A program made the translations under genes and the position numbers. Shown piece by piece: positions 22,756-34,398 of a stretch of DNA of 64,000 nucleotides (its first letter is position 1; each line of letters begins with the position of its first letter). The stretch is from Otatea glauca (taxonomy: Eukaryota; Streptophyta; Magnoliopsida; Poales; Poaceae): NCBI GenBank assembly GCA_036346275.1, contig CM070730.1, forward strand, positions 47,600,918 to 47,664,917. The letters are read 5' to 3'. The notes under the pieces are model-generated. The model did no database searches. It saw only the letters and a program-made list of their open reading frames with translations, and was not told the DNA's origin.

Positions 22756-24200
22756 TTGGAAGTAAAACCAACACTGGAGGGTCAGATTGGAGAAGGTCAG
22801 AAAGATGACGATAAAATTTCTAAGATCAAGGCTAAAAAGGAAGAAGGCCTAGCCGTAGATTTCACTCTGGATGAGCAAGGAACTATGTTCTTCAAAGGCC
22901 GAATTTGTGTGCCGGATAAAAAGGAATTAAAGCAATTGATTCTTGAGGCAGCTCACGATTCGAAGTACTCAATTCATCCGGGAAGTGCCAAGATGTACCA
23001 GGATTTGAAAGAGAGATTTTGGTGGCCTAACATGAAGCGTGAAGTAGCTGAGCATGTTGCTTTATGTGACGTATGTCAAAGGGTAAAAGCCATGCATCAA
23101 AGACCCGCTGGTCTGTTGCAACCGTTGAAAATTCCGGAATGGAAGTGGGAGGAAATCGGAATGGATTTTATCACCAGTTTACCTAGAACTCAGAAAGGTT
23201 ACGATTCCATTTGGGTTATTGTGGATCGTCTAACTAAGGTCGCTCATTTCATCCCAGTGAAGACCACTTACTCCGGAGATCGTTTAGCAGAGTTGTACAT
23301 GTAAAGGATTGTATGTTTGCATGGAGTGCCCAAGAAGATTGTGTCAGACAGAGGTACCCAATTTACCTCGAGATTTTGGAATAAGTTGCATGAAGCAATG
23401 GGGACTCGTCTGAATTTCAGTACCGCATATCACCCGCAAACAGATGGTCAGACCGAAAGAGTAAATCAGATTTTGGAGGATATGTTGAGAGCCTATGCTC
23501 TAGCGTATGCTACGATGTGGGATAAGTGTTTGCCATACGCGGAGTTCAGTTACAATAATAGTTATCAAGTTAGCCTACAGATGTCCCCGTTTGAGGCATT
23601 GTATGGACGTGCTTGTCGTACCCCATTAAATTGGAACGAAACAGGAGAGCGTTTGGTTTTTGGACCAGATATTCTCGAGGAAGCCAAAGCCAAGTTACAA
23701 TGATCGAGAGAAAGGTTGAAGATAGCACAGTCAAGGCAGAAAAGCTACGCGAGATAACAGTCGCGAGATTTGAGTTTTGAACCAGAAGATTATGTGTATC
23801 TTAGAGTTACCCCTGTTAAAGGCGTTAAAAGATTTCACGTTAAGGGGAAGCTTGCACCAAGATATGTTGGTCCGTTCAAGATTCTGAGCCGTCGAGGAGA
23901 GGTGGCTTATCGATTAGAGTTGCCTCGATCCTTGGCGAGTGCATGATGTATTCCATGTGTCGCAGACTTAAGAAGTGTCTCGAGTGCCAGCAAGCAAACC
24001 CGTTGGGCGCAATAGAAGCGCAAGAAGATTTGACTTACAAAGAGCAACGATCGAATTTTGGATGTTATAGAGCATAGACCGAAACAAGACTATTAGCTTT
24101 GCGAGTTGATGGAGCAATCATTCGAAAGTGAAGCCACTTGGGAGCGAGAAGAAGATTTGAAGTCGAATTCCCAAACCTATTCTCTAGTTAGCCACGAATC
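22756..24200 (+). pseudogene. gypsy integrase
   Basis: The zinc-binding N-terminal domain (HDSKYSIHPGSAKMY ... CDVCQRVKA) is at 22950-23090. The catalytic core has MDFITSLPRTQKGYDSIWVI, then SDRGTQFTSRFW and TDGQTERVNQ, giving the D, D, E triad. All three residues are visible. A TAA after AELYM (23302-23304) and a TGA at 23701 interrupt it. C-terminal GPF.IL and VFHVS-type traces (23780-23990) are frameshifted. I could not confirm a chromodomain. Integration chemistry is established for the family, but this copy is dead. Confidence 0.9.
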
Positions 24201-24214
24201 TCGGTCGAGATTAC

Positions 24215-24228
24215 ATTAAGGGGAGGTT
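24215..24228 (+). promoter_or_regulatory. polypurine tract of the nested gypsy element
   Basis: TTAAGGGGAGGTT directly precedes the 3' LTR start TGTAACATCCC. This is the expected primer for plus-strand synthesis and confirms the plus orientation. Confidence 0.85.
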
Positions 24229-27209
24229 TGTAACATCCCAAAATTTGGCTTAATTAAGTTTTATTGTTTAAAAGTGCACTTGTGATGTTCTGGAATTTAT
24301 TTGGATTTTTATGGATTAATTAGAATTAATTTGAAATCAAGTTTATTGCCTTTTATTCAAAACTATTTAAATCTGTGCAAAGTTGAAATAAAGTTTTGAC
24401 AAAAATATTTTATTTGAGTCCAGAATGTCTCAAAGTGTTTTTGAGATTTTTCTTGGATTTTTCCTGATTATTTTATTGCCTAAAACAAATTAAATGAATT
24501 TCAGGAATTATTTTAAATGAGAAATCTTTTGAAAACCTTGTGAACAGTGTTGGGCCGAGCCCAACACTATGCGCGTGAAGCCTTCGTCAGTGCGGCCCAA
24601 GTCGGCCCGCGAGAGCCGTCTTCCAGAAACCCTAATTCTTGGCCGTTCGATCATGATCGGGCGTTCCAGAAGAAGCCACGTGGGACTTCGTGTCCTGGCC
24701 GTCGGATCGGGACACGCGTAGCGTTGTGGGTTGTCGTCTTCGTTCTGGACTCGGAGTCCGCCGCCGTTCCGCCGTTGGACTTCCTCGCCGTCAGAGAGAT
24801 TTCGCGAGAGCAGTCGTAGAACACCGCCGCAAGCTCGCCGGATTTGAAGCGTGGGACCGCCGCGGTTTTTGCTCAAGTCTTGTGCCGGATCGTCGGGTTT
24901 GGCGTTTTGGTTCAAGATCTGAACTTCGTCGAGGTGTGCGCGTCAACTACGCTCGTCTTCTCGTCGGAATGCGCGCGGAACGCCGCCATCTCGGTCTTCT
25001 TCCTCGCCTCCGGTGGTCTTCTCCGTCGTCGCATCCATTTGCCGGGTAAGCTTGTGATCGTTGGATCTTGAAAGGGCGAGGATCGTGCCGCGTCGGCTGC
25101 GTAAGCGGTGAACTCCTCGGGTAAGCCTTAGCCGTTAGATCGAATTTGGCGGTTAGGATTTAGCCGTAGGTGGAGAACGGCGGCCGTTGGATGCAATCGT
25201 GCGGTGGGTTTCGCGGCGTGTGGACCAATCGAGCCGACATGTGTCGCGCGGAGGTCGAGTGCCATGGGCCGGGTGCACGTGAACCCGAGTCGTGGACCGG
25301 GTCTATGCGCCGAAGACACGTGGCAGCCTTTGATTCGTTCGGTCGGGGCTGACGTCACGCTGCGTCATAAATCGGTTTTTCGAATAAAAGTAAATCTGTT
25401 AATTTCGATTTTCGATTTTACGATTTGATATTTATTTCAAATTTCAAAGGCTATATCTTTTGCATCGTAACTTTCGGTTTGAGTGATTCCAGTTTCTAAA
25501 AATTTTAAAATTGAGATCTATTTAATGGTGAATTTTATTTGATTTTGGAGTTCAATTGCTCTCTGTTTTAGTATATATTTTGCTTTTCTCCTTGATGCAG
25601 CGTGAGGCGTTGAATTGTGCGGCGCCGGAGGAAGATCAAGCAACCCAAGAGCAAACTTCAGATCAAGATCAGGACCTATTCAAGGCAAGTTGTGCTTTGA
25701 TCATGTTGAACCCATATTTATAAAATTGCTATATTTGTTTTACCCTATTGCATATGTTTCAAATATACAATTGTTTCAAATTAGATTGGGCTTAGCTAAT
25801 ATACAGATTGATCTATAACCTACCTTGTCATTTGTATGCCATGATCCATTGTCACCTAGATTGGTTAATTATAGTTGGTTAATAATTATAATCAACATTG
25901 GAGGTTTAGACCGTATTAGTTGTTTAGCCTTGCCACGTCATCACATGTGTCGAATCATTGATAATTAATCTTGATTAATGGAATATGGAACAATGTTATG
26001 AACTTGTGTGTCATGTGGGATCACACGATGAGATTGAGTTGTTGTGGCGAGTCATGTCACGCATAGCGATGTTGAATTGTTGATGGCACGTGGTGCTAGT
26101 AATCAATTGGGTGATAATAACTTAGATTGGGGCAAGTGACAAGGCGAGGATGCCAAGGTGGGCTGATGGGCGGAGGGTATGTGGAAGTCTTGCCTCGATC
26201 ACACTAAGGACTTAACCTTGCAAGCCTTTGACTGAGTCAATCATGCAACCACATATGCGGTATGGGCGGCCTAGTGAGTAATTTGCAATGTCTTAATTTT
26301 GATACTATCGTGGTCGGTGTGAGTTCGAGTTATGGTGTAATTCACATGGCGCAAGAGGGGCCCCGGATGTGGTAACCAGTCCACCAGTGTTGAATCTTTA
26401 GCGGGTAGTATCGGGTTAAGCGGAGCATTGTAAAGGCTTTGTTATAATCACTCGCCTTGGTGGTGTTTGGTTGTATCACGTGGGTAAAGTGCATAACCTC
26501 TGCAGTGTAAAACTATTCGGATAGCCGTGCTCGCGGTATTGAGCAATGCTCGGAATTCTGATTAAGGGTTAGCTTAATTAATCGGACAACTTGGTGGGGA
26601 TGGCGGAATGCCATGTGGAAGATGAAATTGATTTAGGATTGGAAACTTGGTTTACACGAGAATTCTTGAACTTATTCATTATTGTTATTTGTTTCTGATC
26701 TTTACAATCTATATCTGTATTTGTTCATAAATCTTGCTTATTGCAAAATAGCCATGATAGCCTATCCGTTGGAATAAGCCTTGCATATAGATACATAGAA
26801 TTGCATTACATGCACAACTTGTTGAGTGCTTTAAGTACTCACCCTTGCCAAACAACAATAATCAACAGTTGAAGAATCTACACTGTGTTGGAAGATGAAG
26901 TCCAAGAAGACCACGAGTCATTAGGGTTAGAGCCTTGTCGGTTGCCTGTGGTGAACTGATGAGCTATCTACGTTTTCTACTTTTCGCTGCTTAAATATTA
27001 GTTTATATTCTCAGTCTTGCCCTGCGTGGCTTAATAATGTAAGTTGGTCATAAGATCATACATTTAGTTATATCAATAAATGAACTATTATTCTATATCG
27101 TTGTGTATGATGTGATATGTACCAATGTTAAGCTGTGTGCACTAGCGTTGATCCTGGGACTAGTGCAGTAAACACAGTGGGTTCGAATCAGTGGATTCGG
27201 GTCCTTACA
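24229..27209 (+). repeat. 3' LTR of the nested gypsy element
   Basis: This is 2981 bp from TGTAACATCCC to GGGTCCTTACA. It is shorter than the 5' copy mainly because about 70 bp are missing at 24791 relative to 16063-16134. The missing part includes the TATA-like box. It is followed by the CACAC duplication and the resumed Sirevirus RNase H frame. Confidence 0.92.
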
Positions 27210-27214
27210 CACAC

Positions 27215-27767
27215 TCTCTATCTCTAACCCAAAGTCCCGCAAGGTCGATCTCATCCATAGAACACAGCTCGACAAATGGTCATGCGACAACATACTCGGC
27301 CTCGTGATGGATATGCAACCCAGGCATCGCTTCCTAGATGACCAAGAAACAAGAGAAGTGCCAATGAATTGGCAAGTGCCAGAAGTGCTCTTCCTATCTA
27401 TCCTACAGCCAGCAAAATCGACATCGGAAAAGGCTCTAAGAGATAGACAAGAAGAAGAAGAGTACCAAATACCATAATCAGTGGTAGCACGAAGGTACTG
27501 AAGATGCGCTTGACCGCCTTGGCGGTGAGAGGCGCGAGGAGAAGCTTGAAATCGAGCGCACAGACACATAGCGAAATGTATGTCCGGCCTCGAAGCAGTG
27601 AGGTACAAGAGGGAGCCGATCATGCTCCGAAACTCCTTTTGATCAGCAGGCTCACCATCCTCATTGGGCTCGAGGACAGCAGTGGTGACCATAGGAGTCA
27701 TCACCGATTTCCCATCAGACATATCGAAGCGCCTCAGGAGGTCACGGGTATATTTGCCTTGATGCAA
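27215..27767 (-). pseudogene. copia RT end and RNase H, N-terminal part
   Basis: This is the minus-strand continuation of Sirevirus pol. It carries HQGKYTRDLLRRFDMSD, YLTASRPDIHFAMCLCARF (the conserved RPD block) and FSDVDFAGCRIDRKSTSGT (RNase H start, catalytic Asp region). An internal frame change follows before the frame is cut at 27214 by the gypsy insertion. The missing remainder is at 15258-15516. Confidence 0.9.
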
Positions 27768-27785
27768 GAAAGTACCCTCCCGAGT

Positions 27786-28487
27786 CTACTTGATTTGGAA
27801 TCCAAGAAAGTAGCTCAAGTCGCCCATCATACTCATCTCAAACTCTGTGCTCATCACCTCAGAAAACTGAGACACAAGCGAATGAGACGAGCCACCAAAA
27901 ATGATATCGTCCACATAAATCTGGACGAGAAGAAAATGAGACTCATGGTGTCTGATGAACAGAGTTTTGTCTACTATGCCCATTTTAAAGTCATGGCTGA
28001 GAAGATAAGATTTGAGCCTCTCATACCATGCTCTGGGGGCCTGCTTGTGTCCATATAGAGCTTTGGAAAGCTTGTATACATGACTCAGAAACTTGGGGTT
28101 CTCGAATCCTGGAGGTTGCTTGACATAAACCTCTTCCTCAATATAGCCATTGAGGAATGCACTCTTGACATCCATTTGATAAAGCTTGAAGCCTTTGGAT
28201 GCAGAAAATGCAAGCAGGATTCAGATAGCCTCTAGCCTAGCTACAGGGGCAAAGGTCTCCTCAAAGTCAAGACCCTCAACCTGAGAAAAGTCCTGTGCAA
28301 CTAATCTAGCCTTGTTGCGAATGACAACCCCATCCTCACTCTGCTTTTTTTCGAACACCCACTTGGTCCCAATGACATTATGACCAGATGAACGTTCTAC
28401 AAGCTGCCAGACTTTGTTCCTCTCGAAGTTTTCAAGTTCCTCATGCATAGCATTAGTCCAAGACTCGTCAGATAATGCATGAGTCAC
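27786..28487 (-). pseudogene. copia reverse transcriptase
   Basis: RT of the Sirevirus lies in two frames. One (28221-28487) has KWVFEKKQSEDGVV and KARLVAQDFSQVEGLDFEET. The other (27786-28175) has MDVKSAFLNGYIEEEVYVKQ, SKALYGHKQAPRAWYERL and the catalytic YVDDIIFG. The two Asp of YVDD are the metal ligands. The domain is disrupted by one stop/frame change near 28200. Confidence 0.92.
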
Positions 28488-29752
28488 ATCCTTTGGCTCA
28501 AACGAGGCAACAAAGGCGAGTGAAGGCGGCTGGATAAACCTGATTTTGAGCGAGTGACTCGCTCAAATAGATCACCGATGATCTGATCAGGTGGATGAGA
28601 ACGCTGAATATGACGGGGAGGTCCAGAAGTAGAAGTGGCCTCTACCTCATGCACAGAAGAGGCAGGAGCAGAGCCACTAGCTGAATAAGAGTCAGAAGGG
28701 AAGGGCTGGCCTTCCTGAGGTGTAGAAATGGAAACAAGAGGCACCTCAGGTGTAGAGGGGACTGGATCAGGTAGAACACCATCATCTCCATCATCCTCAT
28801 CCTCCACAAAGATGGTCTCGGAGGAAGAAGAAGAGCCTGAAATATTAGGTCTAGCTCCTGGGCTAGCCTCATCAAAGGTCACTTCACAGGTCTCTATGAT
28901 CCTATGCGCATCGCAACTCCAGACCCTATAGCTACAAGAAGAAGTCGAATATCCCAGAAAGATACCATCAGAAGAACGAGACTCAAACTTATCCAGGTTA
29001 CCAGACTTTAAAATAAAACACTTGCAACCAAACACACGAAAATGAGAAACACTGGGCTTTCGCCCATACCTCAACTCGTAAGAAGTGCGGTGCAAATTTG
29101 CTCTCAAGAATACACGATTAGAAACATGGCAAGCAGTAGCTATAGCCTCAGCCCAAAACTTCCTAGGTGTACTGTACTCGTCTAGCATCGTCCTAGCCAT
29201 TTCTACCAGGGTCCTGTTCTTCTTTTCCACTACGCCATTTTGTTGAGGGACGTAGGGAGAGGAGAATTGATGCTCTAAACCAGACTCCACATAGAAACTC
29301 TCAAAATAGGAGTTCTTGAACTCCGTGTCATTATCATCACATTATGGCTCGTAGGGCACCGGGGAGCTCAAAGACAACTTATGAACCAAACCCCTAAAAT
29401 GGGTAAAAGTCTCATCCTTCGAGGACATGAAAAACACCCAAGAATACCTTGAAAAATCATCAACAATGACAAGAACATACCACTTCCCACCCATTGACTG
29501 CACTCTAGCTGGACCAACAGTGTCCATATGTAAAAGCTGTCCTGGTGCATTAGTCATCACAACAGTGACTGGGGGATGAGAAGCAGTAACCATCTTGCCA
29601 TGTCGGTAGGGAGAGCAAACTAAGTCTTTGACCATTTTGAGTTTGGGCAAACCACGAATGAGATCGTGGCTGCTAACTCGGGTCAAATGATCAAATCCAA
29701 TGTGACCAAGTCTCCTATGCGAAGGAGAGATCACGGGACTCGAAGCAATCAA
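28484..29752 (-). pseudogene. copia pre-integrase domain and integrase
   Basis: The GAG-pre-integrase/zinc part (HRRLGHIGFDHLTRV) is followed by the core with HMDTVGPARVQSMGGKWYVL and VDDFSRYSWVFF. Then come FSSPYVPQQNGVVEKKNRTL, with the catalytic Glu in the NGVVE-K-N context, and the C-terminal domain with CHVSNRVFLRA, FRVFGCKCF and SDGIFLGYS. A stop and frame change near 29300-29340 separate the two halves. A Ser/Pro-rich linker (28500-28850) leads to RT. Confidence 0.9.
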
Positions 29753-29917
29753 ACACGAAGAGAGTCTCGGAAAAGCAGAAAAATCAACCGGAAGACTCTC
29801 CCAAATCTAGAAATCCATAAACTAACCCTCGATGAATCGAGGATTCTACAGGGCATTACTCTTAAAACTCACCTCGAAAGAGTCATCAATAAGTCGAGAA
29901 GCAGAAAGCAAATTGTA

Positions 29918-30279
29918 TTACGACTTACTTACTAAGGCAACATCTTTAAGAATGAAATTGTCATTAATGCAAATGGTACCTTTAGCAAAGACTCTACGAA
30001 GAGGCATCCCCAAAGTGATCAACTCATCACCGGGGCTCGGACTAGGAAGAGGACCATCGAGAATCTCGGTCATATGATGAGAACAACCGAGTCGACAATC
30101 CAAACATCTCCCTTCCCTATCAAGCGAACACGATCAAGACACAAGAGAGAAAGATGACTCGATCTTGGGATAGAGTGAAGACTTAGGAACCCAATCTTGA
30201 ACCATCGACACCTCAGTGCGATCCACGAAGAAGGCGGACTCGAGTGTCTCTCGACGTTAACCCTAACAAGATCGTGCAA
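29918..30279 (-). pseudogene. copia protease, damaged
   Basis: This is the minus-strand counterpart of 5841-6185. GKGDVWIVDS at the end of one frame and DELITLGMP / AKGTICINDNFILKD in another show the protease split by frameshifts. Compared with the sister copies, small losses occur at CAG sites (for example CTTCGTAGAG here versus CTTCAGGTAGAG at 6007-6018). Confidence 0.8.
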
Positions 30280-30419
30280 CTCTAGTAGATGATCTAGGAG
30301 CTAAAGCGGGTTGGCTGCCGTGATGTAAAAGCTGAACCACCCGGTGAAGCTGCCTAAAACTCCTACCGAGAAAACACCTCACGCCACGATATCTACCTCG
30401 ATGAGAAAAATGGCGAATA

Positions 30420-31530
30420 TCAAGAGGGCGGCGGAAGACCGACTCTGAACAGCTCGGGACTAAAACTCAAAGAACTAGCATGAAAACCGAGTCTGGGCCA
30501 TTTGCCAAAAACAGGCGACTCTCTAACTTGTCTAGAAGCAGTGTGTGCCTTAGGAGAACTCAAAGTCTGGGGATGACCTTGAATACCCTTAAGGGCAGCA
30601 ACACGCTCACGCCGATTGATCTTGGCGCGCCTGAAGCAGAAATTTACTAGGTGACCATCCTTCTTACAGAAGGTGCATGTGTACTTCGCCTTTCTAGAGG
30701 CAGAAGCAATAGGAGTAACACCCTTCTGGTCAGAATTCCTGTGAACAACCCCAACAGACCTAAACACAGTGGTACTCACTCTGCGAGCTACCACAATTTC
30801 ACCACTCTTGGAGCCGCGCACAATGGTGGGAGGATGCGCCCGAGCGTGCTCTAAGGGATCAAATCCTAGACCTTGATTGAATCTACTAATCTTGGATTGG
30901 TCTAGAATAAGATTGAGCTTCTTCTTGCCTCAACAAACTTCTCAAGAGTGCTCATAAGATCTTGGCAATCTCGAAAGAAAGAGGCACAAGAAGAGCGGGG
31001 GAAGAAGAAGAAGAACCGGAAAGATGAGCTCTCTCGGACGTGCATTTTCTCCTCGGCCACAGTGCCTCAATCTTGAGGGCCTCACAAGAAACGCAAGACG
31101 CATTTCTAATTCTATGGGCTTCGTCTTCTAATTTCTTCTTAAACTCGACATGGATTTTATCCAAGTCCCCCTCAATCACAGAACATCGCAAGCAAATTTT
31201 TGTGACTTATCTAGTAAGTCCTTCGCAAAGTTTAGCACACTTGACATTTAAGGATTCATTGTCAAGTTTTAGTTGCCTACAGCCCTCACATGAGCAGCAT
31301 TCTTCAACTTAAGACTTTCTAATTCAGTCAACACACTATCATGCATAGTCCTTAAGTTCTCCAACTCCACAAGATTAGCATCACACAAAGAGCAATCATC
31401 AGTGACTCGGGAGGGAGAAGATCTAAGAGAAGCTAACTCCCGAGTCAAGGTACCTACTTCCTTCTCAAGCTCCGTACACCTAGCTCTAGCTCTAGCATGA
31501 AATTTTCCTAATTTGCGAAAGCTTCGTTGA
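30420..31530 (-). pseudogene. copia Gag extension (coiled coil and cysteine motifs)
   Basis: This extension lies between the CCHC knuckle and the protease. It contains CTFCKKDGHLVNFCFRRA (30640-30690), a second knuckle-like motif CxxCKKDGHLVNFC of the CX2CX4HX4C type. Upstream are coiled-coil pieces with SVIEGDLDKIHVEFKKK and LRSSPSRVTDDCSLCD. Relative to the sister element, a coding stretch of about 75 residues is missing near 31290, where AGCAGCATTCTT meets CTCACATG. It is frameshifted in several places. Confidence 0.75.
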
Positions 31531-31557
31531 GTGGTCATAGGAGGGTACCTCGTCCAG

Positions 31558-32695
31558 TCATTTGTAGAGCTCGGTCGTGATGTCGTTGGTGTCGGCCATG
31601 AAACACATGCCAGAGAAATCGTCGCCGCCCTTCTTTTCTTGCGGTTCATCCTCGCCCTCGTCGCTCCATGTCTCGGTGTCGGAGAGGTTGATGTCGTCAA
31701 GCGCGGTGAGGACACGGTGGAAGAGCTTCTTGTTCTTGGAGAAGTTGCGATACTTCTTCTCACGCATCGGCTCACGAACTGGAGGCTTCTTGTTGCGGTT
31801 CTTGTCGGTGTAGTCGTTCTTGCCCTTCTCCAGCTTGGGACAGTTCGCCCGAATGTGGTTGGGGCCACCACACTCGAAGCAGGTGATCATGCCACCTCTC
31901 TTCCTCTCTCTCACTCTCTTGTATGCATGAGAAAACTTGCGAGCGAGAAGAACAAGCTCATTTTCTGGAAATTTTTCCAGTTGGTCATCACTTAGCTCAC
32001 AAAGGGTGGAAAGAGAGAAACCAATAAATGGATCAGAAGAAGAAGATCCAATGGGATCGGTGACCAAGGCCATCGACTGAGATTTCATCTTCCGTGAGAC
32101 GACATCGATCTCATGAGTCTTGAGGTGAGAATAAAGCCCGTCAAGAGTCAGAGTCGACAAGTCAGCGGTGTCCTTAATGGTGGTCACCTTCATCTCCCAA
32201 ACACGCAAATCGAGTGCGGTCAAGAAATGTCGAGCATTATTCGAGTCAGGGTATATGCAACCAACTGCTCGAAGCTCGCTCAAGATCTTGGTAAAACGAC
32301 CGAAGCACTCATCAAGACTCTCACCAGCGTGCTGTTCAAACTTGTTGAACTCACGCTTGAATTGGTCCTGTCGAACCGTCTTGATTTGGGTAGTGCCCTC
32401 ATGGTAAGCATCGAGGTCACCCAAATCTCATGAAGCGAAACGAAGGTGAGAAATCTGTCATACTCACTCTGGCTAAGACCACGTATGAGGATGTTCCTTG
32501 CCTTAGCATTCGCCTCAACGTCGACCATATTGCGGTAGTGGCGTTTTCATCGGCAGGAACCTCATATGGGAGTTTCACCTTCTGCCATATCAGTAAGCCC
32601 TGGGAAGTGATGTATGACTCCATGCGCGACTTCCAGAATAGAAAATCGACTCCAGAAAAAATAGGAGGCTTGGTGGAATACTTGTCCATCGCCAT
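31558..32695 (-). pseudogene. copia Gag (UBN2 type, CCHC)
   Basis: The first ATG at the complement of 32695 opens MAMDKYSTKPPIFSGVDFLF, the usual start of this Gag. A frameshift at about 32420 moves to the main frame (32424-31558). That frame has LDECFGRFTKILSELRA, LTLDGLYSHLKTHEIDVVSR and the knuckle CFECGGPNHIRANC. It then passes to the acidic stretch DTETWSDEGEDEPQEKK. Gag packages element RNA in cytoplasmic particles. Except for the frameshift it is well preserved. Confidence 0.9.
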
Positions 32696-32736
32696 GGCTC
32701 TTGAGACCGGTCAAGATCTATGGAAGAGCAAAACCA

Positions 32737-32748
32737 GCTCTGATACCA
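32737..32748 (-). promoter_or_regulatory. Sirevirus primer binding site
   Basis: GCTCTGATACCA on the plus strand is the complement of TGGTATCAGAGC, the initiator tRNA-Met site. It lies two bases from the 5' LTR end, as in copia elements, and just before Gag. Confidence 0.9.
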
Positions 32749-32750
32749 AT

Positions 32751-34398
32751 TGAAGGACCGAGATGGAGAACAGAGGGGGGGTGAATGGTCGCAAATAAAT
32801 TTTCCCCCAAAATACTCCAACAAAAACCTCGACAAGATCGTTCAAAGGAAATCGTGAAAAACCCGAAAAACTAGACAACTATGTGTACCCCAAGCTTGCA
32901 TGGATAAGTACCATAGAATATGTGGGGATTTTTGAGTCACAATGCTGGTTGTCTAGTGTCCAAGATAAAGAGGAATCAATCCAACTCTTGCTTTTAGAAA
33001 GAACATCAATTCAAATCACAAAAGTCACTTTCAGAAAAGCAAAAGCAGAATTTCCAGAACTTGTCCTCAATTTGAACAGGAGGTTGGTGGGTTTCTGCAG
33101 CTCACAAAATTTTGAGAATTTTTCTCCCTATGATCATCAGAGTCGTGAAGAACTACACCAAATTTCTCCTCAAAAATCCTTACAGAAAAACAGGAAAAAT
33201 CGAAGAACACAGTCAGTCAAGAACTTCGAGCAGAAAGTTTAGGGCTCAGTTTTCACCTCATGGCGCCCAAACCATGAAACAAGTGAACTCCAAAATTTTT
33301 CTGCAAAGTGTATATCAGAGTCCCGCACCTCCTCCAATAAGAATCACTTAAAAATGATTTTTATATATTTTTAGAAAAATCAAATACTGACTGCTGAGTG
33401 AAGAACAAGTTCTGGACAGATTTGCAAATTGATAAAAAACTTGATCTATAGTCTATCCAAGGGTGTAAGAAAGATGTAAAACCAAATGAACACCCTTAAT
33501 ACATCCTAGAAGAACAACATTTAGAAGGAGGGGAGGCAAATCCAAATTGTATAAATGTAAATTGCAAGAATGTAAGTGCTGAATTTAATTGCGGAATTTA
33601 AGTGCATAATTTAAATTGCGTAATTTAAATGCGTAATGTAAATGCACAAAGAAAAGAAATGATTTGAGGAAACATTTCATTTCTGGAAGGAGAAGTTACA
33701 AAGCCTCACATTCATGTGGGCAAAGCTCAAAGGAGCATCAAAAACCTCAAAACCTTCAAGGGGAGGAGGCTACCCCTTCACCCCTATTTATACTACTCTT
33801 GGGCCACCTACCACCCTTGGATGAGTCCCTCAACCCTAGAGCACTCATCTAAGGGCTAGGATTAACCCACACACATAGCCATGCAAGGGCTAACCCTAAA
33901 CCCACACACATAACGGGTTTTCTTGCACGGTTTTCAAAGCATACTATCTAAACCCGCTAACCTATCAACTAACCTCAATCCGACGGCTCTCATTGATCCA
34001 CGCAGAATCTAGCTAGCATCATCTCCTTTCCTTGTCTTCTTGACTTGCCCGGACTCCATCTCCGATCATCTTCTGGCGATCTCCCAACCGTCTGGACCTT
34101 TGATGCTCCTCGCCTAGTCCCGGTCATCCTCCGCCTCACTATGACCTAGCACCGTCGCCCTGCAACCATCAAAGACAAGGAAAAACCTTTCATAGCAATG
34201 CCCACAATGATATGCAATAAACCCATCCAACTCATCACTACCGCGCTCATACGGCTGGTACTGCCACTCCTAGCAGAGACAACTCAAATTGCTTCATTTT
34301 GAAAATCAATCCAAATCAAACTCAAACTTGAGCACACCTTGCTCAAATAAAGTCAAATACTCATCACAAACATGGATGGACCTCCACATGGACCTTCA
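32751..34398 (-). repeat. 5' LTR of the Sirevirus
   Basis: 1648 bp, near-identical in structure to 11778-13427. On the plus strand it begins TGAAGGACCGAGATGG and ends CATGGACCTTCA. A TATA-like element (ATAAATAGGG on the minus strand) is at the complement of about 33783-33792. Right after it, the long gypsy LTR resumes with AAGCACTTC. Confidence 0.92.

Larger units (their letters stand above)
15517..27209 (+). mobile_element. Ty3/gypsy (Tekay/Del-like chromovirus) element, 11.7 kb, both LTRs
   Basis: A plus-strand element is nested in Sirevirus RNase H. The 5' LTR is 15517 to about 18574 and the 3' LTR is 24229-27209. Both start TGTAACATCCCAAAATTTGG, and a perfect duplication CACAC lies at 15512-15516 and 27210-27214. 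The internal domain has a Met-type primer site, a non-coding or accessory stretch, gag, protease, RT, RNase H, integrase and a purine tract just before the 3' LTR. The proteins are broken by many stops and small indels. It is younger than the Sirevirus around it. Confidence 0.93.
11778..34398 (-). mobile_element. Sirevirus-type Ty1/copia element, complete ends, minus strand
   Basis: A copia element on the minus strand has LTRs of 1648 bp (5', 32751-34398) and 1650 bp (3', 11778-13427). Both have the inverted ends TGAAGGACC / GGTCC(A)TTCA type. A Met-tRNA primer site sits at 32737-32748, and several purine tracts (CTCCCCC on the plus strand) lie between pol and the 3' LTR. Order on its strand: gag with CCHC and long extension, protease, integrase, RT, RNase H. 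This is the copia order. Another gypsy element (15517-27209) split its RNase H. Multiplied purine tracts and the extended gag are known Sirevirus hallmarks. Without the nested element it is about 10.9 kb. Confidence 0.9.

Noticed and set aside
27504..28058. A 184-codon plus-strand frame.
   Set aside because: It is the antisense shadow of copia RT/RNase H, whose motifs are clear on the minus strand.
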